Positions 16,764 to 25,259 of a DNA stretch of 64,000 nucleotides are shown piece by piece. The notes beneath the pieces were generated by a model, which was not told the origin of the DNA, searched no databases, and worked only from the letters and a program-made list of their open reading frames with translations. How positions within the stretch are numbered: position 1 is the stretch's first letter; each line of letters begins with the position of its first letter. The position numbers were made by a program, and so were the translations under genes. The stretch is from Chloroflexota bacterium (GTDB lineage: Bacteria; Chloroflexota; Dormibacteria; Dormibacterales; Dormibacteraceae): positions 153,800-217,799 of the forward strand of contig VBIW01000036.1 in the NCBI GenBank assembly GCA_005880915.1, written 5' to 3'.

Positions 16764-17549
16764 GTGCCCACCTCCAGCATCGTGGCCATCGGCGACGAGC
16801 TGGTCGGCGGGTTCACCCTGGACACCAACTCGCACTGGATCGCGGAGAGGCTGCGCATCCTGGGCTACCCCGTCAAGCGGGTCTCGCAGATCCGTGACCG
16901 GCCGCGGGAGATCGTCGACCAGGTGCATCGCGAGCTGGCCGACGCCGAGGTGACCGACATCTTCATGAGTGGCGGGCTCGGACCGACCCCTGACGATCGC
17001 ACCTTCGCCGCGTTGGCGGATGCGCTCGACAAGGAGCTGGTGATCTGGGAGGAAACGCGCGCCCGCATCGAGCGAAGGGTCCAGAGAATGCATGCGATGG
17101 GCCTGCTCGAGTCGCCGGAGCTGACCGAGGGGAATCTGCGCATGGCGCGCATCCCCAGCGGTCCAGCTCACATCTTCAAGAACCGAGTCGGAATGGCGCC
17201 AGGCGCGGTCTATGAGGCGAGCGGCAAGCGGATCTTCGTGCTTCCGGGGGTGCCCATGGAGATGAAAGGCATCTTCACAGAGGAGCTCGAGCCACAGTTC
17301 CTGGGCGGCGGCTCAGCCGCGACCGTGCGCGAGGTTCGCTTCTCGTTTGCCGTGGAGGCGAAGTTCTATCCGCTTATGCGCGAGCTCGAGGAGACTTCGC
17401 CGGACGTGTCGGTGGGCTCGTACCCGAACTTCGAGACCAAGGAGCTTGTGATCCGGTGCGTCGGCCTCGATCCCAAGCGCGTCGAGGAGATCCTCGATGT
17501 CATTCGCAAGCGGTCGAGAGAGCTGGGCTTCACGCCCCAGCCCGCATGA
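16764..17549 (+). CDS. CinA-like molybdopterin-binding-domain protein
   Basis: A 261-residue protein containing the CinA N-terminal (MoCF_biosynth) domain: IVAIGDELVGG, DTNSHWIAERL, DIFMSGGLGPTPDD and VYEASGKRIFVLPGVPMEM. Full CinA has about 410-430 residues with a C-terminal nicotinamide-mononucleotide amidohydrolase domain, which is absent here. Such short forms probably act as ADP-ribose or dinucleotide pyrophosphatase-like enzymes. GTG start at 16764; TAAGCT at 16751-16756 lies seven bases upstream, suggesting a leaderless message. Confidence 0.85.
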   Translation: MPTSSIVAIGDELVGGFTLDTNSHWIAERLRILGYPVKRVSQIRDRPREIVDQVHRELADAEVTDIFMSGGLGPTPDDRTFAALADALDKELVIWEETRARIERRVQRMHAMGLLESPELTEGNLRMARIPSGPAHIFKNRVGMAPGAVYEASGKRIFVLPGVPMEMKGIFTEELEPQFLGGGSAATVREVRFSFAVEAKFYPLMRELEETSPDVSVGSYPNFETKELVIRCVGLDPKRVEEILDVIRKRSRELGFTPQPA

Positions 17550-17629
17550 AGCCGGCGCCCGACCATGTCCAGACTCTGCTCGACATCTGTCAGCGGGCTG
17601 AGTCGTCAGCGACTCAGCTTTCGCTCTAG
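17546..17629 (+). other. 27-codon open frame coupled to the cinA-like stop (possible gene remnant)
   Basis: ATG overlaps the cinA-like stop as ATGA, and the frame runs 27 codons (MKPAPDHVQTLLDICQ...) to TAG at 17629. Its last 24 bases overlap the 3' end of the sigma gene on the other strand and include a 9-bp hairpin. It could be the stump of a gene that once followed cinA, a tiny peptide, or chance. Confidence 0.25.
17597..17621. terminator. hairpin between cinA-like gene and sigma gene
   Basis: GCTGAGTCG, TCAG loop, CGACTCAGC gives a perfect 9-bp stem followed on the plus strand by TTTCGCTCT. It lies at the convergent ends of the cinA-like and sigma genes, so it could end transcription of the former; the T tract is weak. 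Confidence 0.55.
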
Positions 17630-18820
17630 CAGCGCCCGCTCCGCCGGGTTCTGACACAGCTCCAAGGCGCGCAGCCGCGCCTCGCGTGCGAGCACATTTT
17701 CGCCTAGCTCGTCGAGGAGCTCGGCGCGTGTCGCGTGGAACAGGTAGTAACCGCTCAATGACATCGCCAGGTCGTTGACTTCGCCCAGGGCCGCCTGGGG
17801 ACCGCTCACCCGGGCAATCGCGACCGCTCGGTTCAGCCGGATGACTGGCGTGTCGGTGAAGCGGAGGAGGGCGTCATAAAGGGCGACGATCTGCGGCCAG
17901 TCGGTCTCTTCCCACGTCCTGGCTTCTGAGTGAACCGCGGCGATTGCCGCTTGCACCTGGTAGGGACCTGGCATCCGCAGCGCCGCAGCGCGTTCGATCA
18001 GCGCGACTCCTTCGGCGATGCCGGCCCCGTCCCATAAGGAGCGGTCCTGATCGGGCAAGAGCACCATCTCGCCGCCCGCGCCGAACCGCGCACGCGAACG
18101 AGCGAGGTGCAGCTTCATGAGGGCAACAAGGCCGAGAACCTCAGCCTGGTCGGGCAGAAGCCCGGCCAGCATCCGGGCCAGCCACAGCGCATCGTCGGCA
18201 AGGTCGCGCCGCATCGCGGCCTGCGTCCCCCTGCTCAGGTAGCCCTCGTTGAACATCAGGTAGAGGACGGACAGCACCGCGTCGAGCCTGGGCACCAGCT
18301 CAGGGCCCTGCGGCACGCGGTACGGAATGTTGGCTTCGACGATCTTGCGTTTCGCCCGCACGATGCGCTGCGCCATCGTCGGCTCGGCCACCAGAAATGC
18401 AGCTGCGATCTCAGCGGTGGTGAAGCCGGCGACAGCACGCAGCGTCAGGGCGACCTGCGCCTCTTGCGCCAGCGCGGGGTGGCAGCACGTGAATATGAGG
18501 CGCAGCCTGTCGTCGGCTTCGGCTGGGTCACTGAGCAACGTGGAGCGCTCCAGAAGGGCGAGCTTTTCGACGTAACGCCGGTCGCGGCGCAGGACGTCGA
18601 TCGCTCGCCTCCGCGCGGTGGTCATCAGCCACGCGCCCGGGTTGTCGGGAATTCCCTGTTCCGGCCATTTCTCCAGCGCCGCGACGAGGCTGTCCTGGAC
18701 CACCTCCTCGGCAACGTCGAAGTCGCCGAGAACCCGGACCATTGCAGCGGTCAGCCGCCCGGCCTCCTCGCGGAAGACCGCGGCGACAGCCGCTTCGGGG
18801 GTGGTCCTGCCGCCCGTCAG
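17606..18820 (-). CDS. RNA polymerase sigma factor, ECF42-type (DUF6596)
   Basis: About 404 residues. Region 2 (RLTAAMVRVLGDFDVAEEVVQ through PDNPGAWLMTTARRRAIDVLRR, given in parts) and region 4 (CCHPALAQEAQVALTLRAVAGF, then AEIAAAFLVAEPTMAQRIVRAK in two pieces) are followed by a long TPR-like DUF6596 extension (RLDAVLSVLYLMFNEGY, LNRAVAIARVSGPQAAL). This architecture, plus the adjacent DGPF gene, defines ECF42. No ATG, GTG or TTG sits at the expected position. The best fit is CTG at 18820 overlapping the partner's stop (CTGA) with AGGAG 11 bases upstream. GTG at 18880 is the nearest canonical start and would add 20 residues inside the DGPF gene. Confidence 0.88.
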   Translation of the reverse strand: MTGGRTTPEAAVAAVFREEAGRLTAAMVRVLGDFDVAEEVVQDSLVAALEKWPEQGIPDNPGAWLMTTARRRAIDVLRRDRRYVEKLALLERSTLLSDPAEADDRLRLIFTCCHPALAQEAQVALTLRAVAGFTTAEIAAAFLVAEPTMAQRIVRAKRKIVEANIPYRVPQGPELVPRLDAVLSVLYLMFNEGYLSRGTQAAMRRDLADDALWLARMLAGLLPDQAEVLGLVALMKLHLARSRARFGAGGEMVLLPDQDRSLWDGAGIAEGVALIERAAALRMPGPYQVQAAIAAVHSEARTWEETDWPQIVALYDALLRFTDTPVIRLNRAVAIARVSGPQAALGEVNDLAMSLSGYYLFHATRAELLDELGENVLAREARLRALELCQNPAERALLERKLSR

Positions 18821-19182
18821 CGGTCCTGGCGCTCCTGCGAATGGTCGACGATCGGACGGATCTCCACCGTGCCAGGCCACTCCTTGGCCATCTCGAGCGC
18901 CTCGTCGAGGTCGCTCACCTCGATGAGGGCGAAGCCTCCGATTATCTCCTTCGACTCGATGAACGGACCGTCGGTCACGGTGACCTTGCCGTTCTTGCGC
19001 GAGACGGTCGTCGCGGTGCTCGGCCCGCGAAGCTCCTCGCCGCCGACCACCTTGCCCTCCTTCGTGTACTTCTCGAACCATTTGTTCGACTTTTCGTAGT
19101 CGGCCAGCGCCTCGTCCCGAGCGCCGCCCTCGAGCTGATCGATTCCTTCCATCGTGCCGGCAAACAAGAGAACGTATTTCAT
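18817..19182 (-). CDS. YCII/DGPF-domain protein (ECF42 partner)
   Basis: A 121-residue YCII-related protein: MKYVLLFAGTMEGIDQLEGG start, a central VTDGPFIESKEIIGGFALIE (the DGPF signature) and a terminal VEIRPIVDH strand. DGPF proteins are the constant genomic partners of ECF42 sigma factors and have been linked to their function, though the molecular signal is not known to me. ATG 19182 is preceded by GGAGG at good spacing. The stop overlaps the proposed sigma start, so the pair is a transcriptional and probably translational unit. Confidence 0.9.
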   Translation of the reverse strand: MKYVLLFAGTMEGIDQLEGGARDEALADYEKSNKWFEKYTKEGKVVGGEELRGPSTATTVSRKNGKVTVTDGPFIESKEIIGGFALIEVSDLDEALEMAKEWPGTVEIRPIVDHSQERQDR

Positions 19183-19238
19183 CTCAAACCTCCATCACCC
19201 ACGACGAACGGAGAAGGCCGTTTTTCGACACCGTGGCC

Positions 19239-20039
19239 TTACGAACCCGTGAACTCCGGCTCTTGCTTGCTCAAGAAAGACATGATCCCGATCGCGGCGT
19301 CCGTACTAAGGGCGGCCCGGGCGAAGTTCTGTGACTCGACCTCGAGCGCCTCGTCGAGGCGAAGGTCCTCGCCGCGGCGGATTGCGTCCTTGATCATCGC
19401 GATGGCGAAAGTCGCGGCCTTCGCCAGCTTGCCGGACAGCTCGTCGACCGCCGTCTGGAAATCCTCAGGGCCAACAGCCCGATCGACCCAACCCACCGCC
19501 TCCGCCTCCTTCGCGGAAAGCCGGGTGGATTCGATGATGTAGCGCTGGGCGCGCGCTTTGCCAATGAGGCGCGGCAGCCGCTGCGTGCCCCCCGCGCCGG
19601 GGATGATGCCGAGCGACGATTCGGTCTGACCGATTCGCGAGCGGCCATCCTCGACCATGACCCGAAAGTCGCAGCACAGCGTCAGCTCGCTGCCGCCACC
19701 CAAGGCGTGGCCGTTGATGGCTGCGATCACTGGCTTCGGGCAGCGCTCGATGGCGTTGAAGTGATGGTTCATGCGCCGCATGAATAGCGCAATCTGGTCG
19801 GTGGCATCGGGTGCGCCGCGATCAATGCCGGCCAGCGAGGCGAGGTCGGCGCCGACGCTGAAGTACTTCTCGTATTGGGAAGTAAGCACCACCACCCGCA
19901 CCCCCGGATCCTGGCCCAGCTCGTCGAAGGCCGCGGCAAGCTCTGCCATCAGATCCTCGGCGATCGAGTTGTTGCCCTTGCGATGCATGACGACGCGTGC
20001 GATGGCGCCGTCCCGATTCACGTCCACCAGCTCGCCCAT
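19239..20039 (-). CDS. enoyl-CoA hydratase/isomerase family protein
   Basis: A 266-residue crotonase-fold protein. The oxyanion segment is GHALGGGSELTLCCDF, with the first catalytic glutamate position kept (GGGSE). The second appears in IGQTESSLGIIPGAGGTQRL, where Glu follows GQT. Both glutamates are therefore present, as expected for true hydratases. It is the last gene of the operon that starts with the FAS1-like dehydratase at 22894; the gap to the SDR gene is 4 bp. It likely hydrates a trans-2-enoyl-CoA produced by the acyl-CoA dehydrogenase of the same operon. Confidence 0.92.
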   Translation of the reverse strand: MGELVDVNRDGAIARVVMHRKGNNSIAEDLMAELAAAFDELGQDPGVRVVVLTSQYEKYFSVGADLASLAGIDRGAPDATDQIALFMRRMNHHFNAIERCPKPVIAAINGHALGGGSELTLCCDFRVMVEDGRSRIGQTESSLGIIPGAGGTQRLPRLIGKARAQRYIIESTRLSAKEAEAVGWVDRAVGPEDFQTAVDELSGKLAKAATFAIAMIKDAIRRGEDLRLDEALEVESQNFARAALSTDAAIGIMSFLSKQEPEFTGS

Positions 20040-20043
20040 CGGC

Positions 20044-20883
20044 CTACGCCGTGAAGAGCGGTATGCCGCCGGCGACCTCGATCACGGCGCCGGTGATATA
20101 GCTCGCTTCTTCCGAACACAGGAAGGCGATCGTGTTGGCGATGTCCTCCGGCTGTCCGAAGCGCTTGAAGACGGTGCGCGACTTGAACCGTTCGTACATG
20201 GGGTTGTTGGCAGCTGCGGCCTTACCGGCCTCGGACTCGATGATCCCAGGAGCGATCGCGTTGGCTGTGATGTTGTGCCGGCCGCCCTCGAGGGCCGCCG
20301 TCCTGGCCAGGCCGATCAGGCCCGCCTTGGTTGACGAGTAGCTGGCCTGGCCGAAACCGCCGAGGGTGCCCGCCACCGACGACATGAAGATCAGCCGCCC
20401 CCACTTGTTCTCGACCAGGTAGGGCCAGACCTCCTTGGTGCAGTTGAAGGCGCCTGTCAGGTTCACCTTCACGTCGCGGTCCCACAGCTCGTAGGACTGG
20501 TTGGGGATCTGAGCTGCGTGGTCGAGCGTGGCGGCGTTGTTGATCAGGATGTCGATCTTGCCGAACTCGTCTCTAACCTTCTTGAAGACGTCGCGGATCT
20601 GGTCGCGGTTGGTCACATCCATCTTGATGGCGAGAGCTTTGCGGCCCATCTTGCGGATCTCGTCCGCGGTCGCATTGGAATGCACCCAACCCTGTGAGAC
20701 CGCGACTTGCGCCAGCATGCTGCCCTGGGACTCCGCCGTCTGCTGGAGGTTGGGATCGTCCTCGACCAGCACGTCGGTGATGACGACGTCAGCGCCAAGC
20801 CTGGCCAGCGTGAGGGCATCCTGCCGGCCAAGGCCTCTCGAAGCGCCGGTGACGACCGCAACCTTTCCAGCTAGATCAAACAT
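20044..20883 (-). CDS. short-chain dehydrogenase/reductase (3-hydroxyacyl-CoA dehydrogenase-like)
   Basis: A 279-residue SDR with the cofactor motif VTGASRGLGRQDALTLAR, NNAATLD, the catalytic serine in MSSVAGTLGGFGQ and the active-site YSSTK. The Asp in VVITD after the second strand suggests NAD(H) preference. The long insertion after strand 2 (about residues 38-75) is typical of the peroxisomal multifunctional-enzyme-type (HSD17B4-like) (R)-3-hydroxyacyl-CoA dehydrogenases, matching the MaoC-like hydratases upstream. It lies 3 bp after the acyl-CoA dehydrogenase gene. Confidence 0.9.
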   Translation of the reverse strand: MFDLAGKVAVVTGASRGLGRQDALTLARLGADVVITDVLVEDDPNLQQTAESQGSMLAQVAVSQGWVHSNATADEIRKMGRKALAIKMDVTNRDQIRDVFKKVRDEFGKIDILINNAATLDHAAQIPNQSYELWDRDVKVNLTGAFNCTKEVWPYLVENKWGRLIFMSSVAGTLGGFGQASYSSTKAGLIGLARTAALEGGRHNITANAIAPGIIESEAGKAAAANNPMYERFKSRTVFKRFGQPEDIANTIAFLCSEEASYITGAVIEVAGGIPLFTA

Positions 20884-20886
20884 TCC

Positions 20887-22086
20887 TCATCCCCTTAACT
20901 TGATCGTGCCGCGCTGTCCAGCGATGGCGCGCGAGATGACGAGCCTCTGGATTTCCGCCGTACCTTCCCAGATCTGATAGATCTTCGCGTCGCGGAACCA
21001 CTTCTCGACCGGGTACTCCTTGATGTAGCCGTAGCCGCCGAGGACCTGGATCGCGTCGGTGGTCACCTCCATCGCGACGTCGGCCGCAAAGCACTTCGCC
21101 ATCGAGCCCTCGGCGCGTTCAAAGGCGTGGCCCTGGGTCGCCATCCATCCCGCGCGCCAGATCAGCAAACGCGCTGCGTCGATCTTCATCGCCATGTCGG
21201 CGAGCTTGAAACCGACCGCTTCGTGCTGCCAGAGAGGCTTGCCGAACTGCTTGCGGTCCTGCGCGTAGTCGAGCGCGAACTCGTACGCGGCGCGCGCGAT
21301 CCCAAGCGCGCCGGCTGCCACACCAGGCCGCGTCGCCTCGAGCGTCATCAGCGCACCGAGAGCGCCTGGGCCGGACTTCTCGGCGTCTGGCTCGCCGCCA
21401 AGGCGGTGGTCGAGCGGGACAAGGCAGTCCTCGAGCATCACCTGCGCTGTGTGGCTCGCGCGCACGCCGAGCTTCTTCTCCTTGCGCCCCATGCGCAGGC
21501 CGGGCGTGCCTTTTGGCACCAGAAACGAGGCGATTCCGGCAGGACCTTTCGAGGGGTCTGTGTTGGCGTAGATGACGTGGTAGTCGGCGATGCCGCCGTT
21601 CGTGCAGAACTGCTTGGTTCCGTTGAGAACGTAACCGTCGCTCACGCGCGTGGCCCGCGTCTTCATGGCGAGCGCGTCCGAGCCTGAGTCGGGCTCGGTC
21701 AGCCCCAGCCCGCCGAGCACCAGCCGGTCCGGGTTGGTGAACTCGGGAAGCCAGCGCTTTTTCTGTTCCTCGGTGCCGCTGGCCCGGATGCCCGCGATCG
21801 CCAGGGCCATCGACTGGATGCAGACCGCAATTCCCGCGCAGCCCCAGCTGAGCTCCTCGTTGAGGATCAGCTCGGTCAGGAAGTCGAGGCTCTGGCCCCC
21901 GTACTCCTCAGGGATGAAAGCCGCTGGGCTGAGGCCGAGCTTGTGCGCCATTTGGACCACCTCGTACGGGAACTCCTCGTTCTCGTCGTAGCGGGCGGCG
22001 ACTGGACGGATTTCCTTCTCAGCGAACTGGTGGGCGAGCTTGCGAATTTCCTCTTGCTCGGAAGTCAGAGAGAACTCAAGCGTCAC
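20887..22086 (-). CDS. acyl-CoA dehydrogenase
   Basis: A 399-residue flavoprotein that oxidises an acyl-CoA to the 2-enoyl-CoA. The FAD/substrate motifs are GGLGLTEPDSGSDALAMKT, FCTNGGIADYHVIYA and the C-terminal QVLGGYGYIKEYPVEKWFRD followed by IYQIWEGTAEIQRLVISR; the Glu of the WEGTAE region is the usual catalytic-base position. GTG at 22086 overlaps the MaoC-like stop by four bases (GTGA), and that junction lies at the end of a palindromic repeat (copy C). Confidence 0.94.
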   Translation of the reverse strand: MTLEFSLTSEQEEIRKLAHQFAEKEIRPVAARYDENEEFPYEVVQMAHKLGLSPAAFIPEEYGGQSLDFLTELILNEELSWGCAGIAVCIQSMALAIAGIRASGTEEQKKRWLPEFTNPDRLVLGGLGLTEPDSGSDALAMKTRATRVSDGYVLNGTKQFCTNGGIADYHVIYANTDPSKGPAGIASFLVPKGTPGLRMGRKEKKLGVRASHTAQVMLEDCLVPLDHRLGGEPDAEKSGPGALGALMTLEATRPGVAAGALGIARAAYEFALDYAQDRKQFGKPLWQHEAVGFKLADMAMKIDAARLLIWRAGWMATQGHAFERAEGSMAKCFAADVAMEVTTDAIQVLGGYGYIKEYPVEKWFRDAKIYQIWEGTAEIQRLVISRAIAGQRGTIKLRG

Positions 22087-22478
22087 GCCCCTCTCCCCTG
22101 ATCCCTCTCCCCTGAGGGGAGAGGGTGCCCGTCGTACTCTGCGACAGCTTTCGTCAGCACCGCCTCGCCGCGCTGGTTGAGCGCGCTCAAGTCGAGCTTG
22201 CCCGTGCCATTTGGCTCGGCACGAAACGTCACCGTGTCGCCCGGCTCGACCATCCCGGCGAAGCGAACGAACAGGCGTCGCAGATGGTCCGGGCCGCCGG
22301 CGGCCTCCGCCGCGACAGTCGCGGCGATCCCCATCTGCAGCATGCCGTGCGCGATCACACCGGGCAGGCCGGCTGACCGCGCGAACTCGTCGTCAAGGTG
22401 AATCGGATTGTGGTCGCCCGACGCCGCGGCGTAGGCGGCGATCTGCTCGCGGGTGAAGGTCACGCGCCGCTCGGTCAA
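22083..22478 (-). CDS. MaoC-like (R)-hydratase/dehydratase subunit
   Basis: About 131 residues, hot-dog fold, with the hydratase motif ASGDHNPIHLDDEFARSAGLP (Asp-His dyad; shown in part) and HGMLQMG. TTG at 22478 overlaps the upstream stop by four bases (TTGA) and gives the normal MTERRVTFTREQI start; the longer frame to 22544 would duplicate sequence of the upstream gene. The final residues PLPSGERDQGRGA are encoded by the palindromic repeat at 22086-22129, so this C-terminal tail is a recent addition. It probably forms a heterodimer with the next-upstream gene product, like mycobacterial HadA/HadB. Confidence 0.87.
   Translation of the reverse strand: MTERRVTFTREQIAAYAAASGDHNPIHLDDEFARSAGLPGVIAHGMLQMGIAATVAAEAAGGPDHLRRLFVRFAGMVEPGDTVTFRAEPNGTGKLDLSALNQRGEAVLTKAVAEYDGHPLPSGERDQGRGA
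22086..22129 (+). repeat. palindromic repeat, short copy C, inside the maoC-like 3' end
   Basis: CGCCCCTCTCCCC at the left and the closing arm CTCCCCTGAGGGGAGAGGG plus GTGCC at the right are the same as the ends of the 79-base copy at 56198. The 35-base interior with GGCGGCAAG is missing. The element supplies the last codons and the stop of the maoC-like gene and touches the GTG of the acyl-CoA dehydrogenase gene. Confidence 0.75.
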
Positions 22479-22894
22479 GGGCGCGCCGGCGCGCGCGCAG
22501 GGCGCACTTCTTGACGTATGACGAACAGCGTGCGCGAGCGACACAGCGCCGCGCCCTTCTCATCGGTCGTGTCGGTCTCGAACGTGACGAAGCGCATGCC
22601 TCTGCGGCTTACGTCGGACGCGACGCGACCGCTCGACACGACCGTCTCCCCCATGTCCGGCTGCCTCGTCCATTCGAACTCCTGCTCGGCGTGAAGCAGC
22701 CTGCCGAAATCGATCGCCGCGTCTTCATCGCCGAAGAGGTGAGGCGCGGTCACTCCCAGCGAGTAGACCGCGGCGTAAGTAGGCGGCACGCCATCTGCGG
22801 GATCAGCTCCGATTGCGTGAGCGAACTCCTCCACGCGATCACGGTCGATCTCGATCTTTACCGCCGGGTACGTTCGCCCGGCGATCGCAGCCAC
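22475..22894 (-). CDS. FAS1-like (MaoC N-terminal type) dehydratase domain protein
   Basis: A 139-residue hot-dog protein of the N-terminal, non-catalytic dehydratase half: VPPTYAAVYSLGVTAP, HAEQEFEWTRQPDMGETV, and DVSRRGMRFVTFETDTTDEKG (segments shortened). In HadAB- or HTD2-type dehydratases this half binds the acyl chain and the MaoC half holds the catalytic residues. GTG 22894. It is the first gene of the five-gene fatty-acid operon, only 10 bp from the stop of the membrane transglutaminase gene, so read-through from the MoxR operon is possible. Confidence 0.85.
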   Translation of the reverse strand: MAAIAGRTYPAVKIEIDRDRVEEFAHAIGADPADGVPPTYAAVYSLGVTAPHLFGDEDAAIDFGRLLHAEQEFEWTRQPDMGETVVSSGRVASDVSRRGMRFVTFETDTTDEKGAALCRSRTLFVIRQEVRPARAPARP

Positions 22895-22904
22895 GCCGAA
22901 AAGA

Positions 22905-25259
22905 CTAGATCCTGCTCGGTCTCAGCCGCGTGAGGACGCGACGGAGCAGCATCGGTCGGAGGGCGGTCCACGCCTCCATCACAGACGAGCGCGCGGTCGA
23001 CGCGAGCTCAGGCGGCGCATATGCGGCGATCACGAACCCTCCGGTCAGAGCGCCCACCGGCTCGGCGGCCTCGGGGAACGTCCGCTGCAGACGCCGGCCG
23101 AGCTCCAGGGGAGTCTCGCCCGGCCGCCGTTCAGCGCCGGCCAGGTTGGCGAGCGTGAGCATTCGTTTCCACACCATCATCACGCTGCGCGGCCGGAGGT
23201 ACCGCGACGCGGCGACCAGGAGCAGCAACACCAGCACGACGACAAAGCCAAGGATCTTGGTCAACGTGGCGCCGCTGATCGAGCCGATCGTCAGCCCGCC
23301 GCCGGGCGCCGGGCCGTTCACGTCGCGATTGCCGCGTGGGTTGCTGGTCGGGTTCACCACGCCTCCACCCCCTGTCGGAATGTTGTTCGGGTCGCAGCCG
23401 TTGTCGCGAAGGCAGGGATTGGAGCCGGTCTGGCCGCGCGGGATCGTCTGGTAGACGCCCAGATCGTCAGCCGTCGGCTCGAACGGGATCCAGCCGTACT
23501 TTGGAAAGTAGACCTCGACCCACGTGTGGGCGTCCTCGCCACGCACGACGAAGTTGTTCAGGGTGACGTCGAAGGTGCCCGGACCGAAGCCGTTCACTAG
23601 GCGCGTCGGGATGCCGAGCGAGCGAAGCATGTCGCCCATCGCTGTGGCGAAGAACTCGCAGTAGCCCCGCTTGGATGTGAACAGGAACCAGTCGAGCGGG
23701 TCGCGGCCGCTAGGCGTTCGGGCGTCCAGCGTGTACGTGAAGTTATGCGGGTCGCGGAGGTAGTTCTCGATCGCTGCCGCCTGGTCGTAGGGCGTTGTCG
23801 CCCCGGCCGCCGTGACGATCTGGACGGCCAGGTCGTGGACCTTCTTCATCACGGCCGGAGTGCGGTAGCCGTAAGGCGGCAGCTCCATATATGGCTGGAG
23901 CCACGTCGGGTAGGTGGTCCCCGCAGCCTCCATGTCGGCCTGGGTCGCGGTCGAGTAGTCCACGGTCACTGCGTATCCGCCCGACGAGTTGGGCGGCTGC
24001 AGGCTGCCCAGACGATCGAGCGTGTTCAACGATCCCGGCATCACCTGGGATGCAAGCGTCGTGCGATCGATCTTGTAGAACTGACCCGGGTAGAAGATGA
24101 CGTCTTTGTAGCCGACCGGCGGCTGCAGCATCCTCACGTCAATCGTCGCGCCGGCGAGCTTCGCGTAGTCCTCCCCGTAGATGGCCGACTGGTTCTTGGA
24201 GATGATCTCTTGCACCGCGGCTCCGTCGGGGTAGCGCCACTCTCCACCTGACGTGAGGGTCACGTCGAGGCCCCTGAAGTAGCGTGGTTGGGCGTAATCG
24301 CCGGCCACGGTGTACATGAACACGACGTCGCGCGTGCGCTGCAACGAGCCGCTCAATTTGACGTCTTGCGTAAAGCCCGTGACGCCGGTGCCTCCGCCGC
24401 TGGTGAAGATGCCCGGGTGGCTGAGGCGCTGCTGCAGCTGGGCCCAGCTGGTGAACACCCCCGACGCGAGGTCTACCGTGCGGTCGCTGGTAGACAGCGG
24501 TGGCAGCATGATGCCCAGGACGATCAGGCCGGCCATCGCGACGAGCCCGCTCTCCCAGAAGTCCCACCGCGCGTCCCCTGTCAGCTTGACCTTTGCCCGC
24601 ACCGCGTTGGCGATGGACCCGGTGTAGTTGGTCCACAGCAGCAGAGCGAGCGTGAGGACGAGCATCGCCAGTGTGTAGCCGTTCTGGTCGGTAGGTACGT
24701 TGAGGAGATTCGTCGCGAAGGCGGCCGCGCCGGGGATCAGGCCGAGCATGGGCTTGCGCCAGCGGAGAACGCACCAGCTGAGCCAGGCTCCGGTGACCCA
24801 CATCAGGAGGCAGATCAGGAACAGATAGAAGGACGGGTCCGACGAGGCGCTCCCGTCGCTGATCCGGGACGACCACGTGCCGATCAGCTGCGGCCCGATG
24901 ACGTCGTTAGGGTGCCGTGCGTGAATCTCGGGCCACGCGCCGAGGACGACCGCGACAGGCGCCAGCAGGGCCCCGATGCCGAGGCCGACCGGCTCACTGA
25001 CCGGCAGCATCGCGAGAACGGCCAGCAGTAGCGCGCCGAAGATCGCGATCGGCACGATGACGTCGATGCCGTCGACCCAATGAACGGTGGAGGTCGACTT
25101 GGCGACCGAGATGGTGAGCAAGAGGACTATGACGGCGGACCAGAATCGTCCCGCGCCCATCCACTGCCGAGCGCGATCCAGCAGCGCCGTCGGCGTTGCG
25201 CCGCCGTCGAACGCGGCCTCGGGGCCGGCCAGCCGGGTCTCAGGCGATACGTATCGCAT
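22905..25259 (-). CDS. membrane transglutaminase (TgpA / DUF3488-type)
   Basis: A 784-residue protein. Residues about 30-240 contain several hydrophobic helices. An extracytoplasmic transglutaminase-like core follows (about 470-610). A transmembrane helix near residue 680 and a DUF4129-like cytoplasmic tail (RRPGETPLELGRRL) come last. The triad region reads KRGYCEFFATAM (Cys), VRGEDAHTWVEVYFP (His) and GWIPFEPT, so the usual Asp of the third position is Glu. It is the third gene of a MoxR-DUF58-transglutaminase operon and overlaps the DUF58 gene by 20 bp. Likely a cell-surface protease or cross-linking enzyme assembled by the MoxR chaperone. Confidence 0.93.
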   Translation of the reverse strand: MRYVSPETRLAGPEAAFDGGATPTALLDRARQWMGAGRFWSAVIVLLLTISVAKSTSTVHWVDGIDVIVPIAIFGALLLAVLAMLPVSEPVGLGIGALLAPVAVVLGAWPEIHARHPNDVIGPQLIGTWSSRISDGSASSDPSFYLFLICLLMWVTGAWLSWCVLRWRKPMLGLIPGAAAFATNLLNVPTDQNGYTLAMLVLTLALLLWTNYTGSIANAVRAKVKLTGDARWDFWESGLVAMAGLIVLGIMLPPLSTSDRTVDLASGVFTSWAQLQQRLSHPGIFTSGGGTGVTGFTQDVKLSGSLQRTRDVVFMYTVAGDYAQPRYFRGLDVTLTSGGEWRYPDGAAVQEIISKNQSAIYGEDYAKLAGATIDVRMLQPPVGYKDVIFYPGQFYKIDRTTLASQVMPGSLNTLDRLGSLQPPNSSGGYAVTVDYSTATQADMEAAGTTYPTWLQPYMELPPYGYRTPAVMKKVHDLAVQIVTAAGATTPYDQAAAIENYLRDPHNFTYTLDARTPSGRDPLDWFLFTSKRGYCEFFATAMGDMLRSLGIPTRLVNGFGPGTFDVTLNNFVVRGEDAHTWVEVYFPKYGWIPFEPTADDLGVYQTIPRGQTGSNPCLRDNGCDPNNIPTGGGGVVNPTSNPRGNRDVNGPAPGGGLTIGSISGATLTKILGFVVVLVLLLLVAASRYLRPRSVMMVWKRMLTLANLAGAERRPGETPLELGRRLQRTFPEAAEPVGALTGGFVIAAYAPPELASTARSSVMEAWTALRPMLLRRVLTRLRPSRI

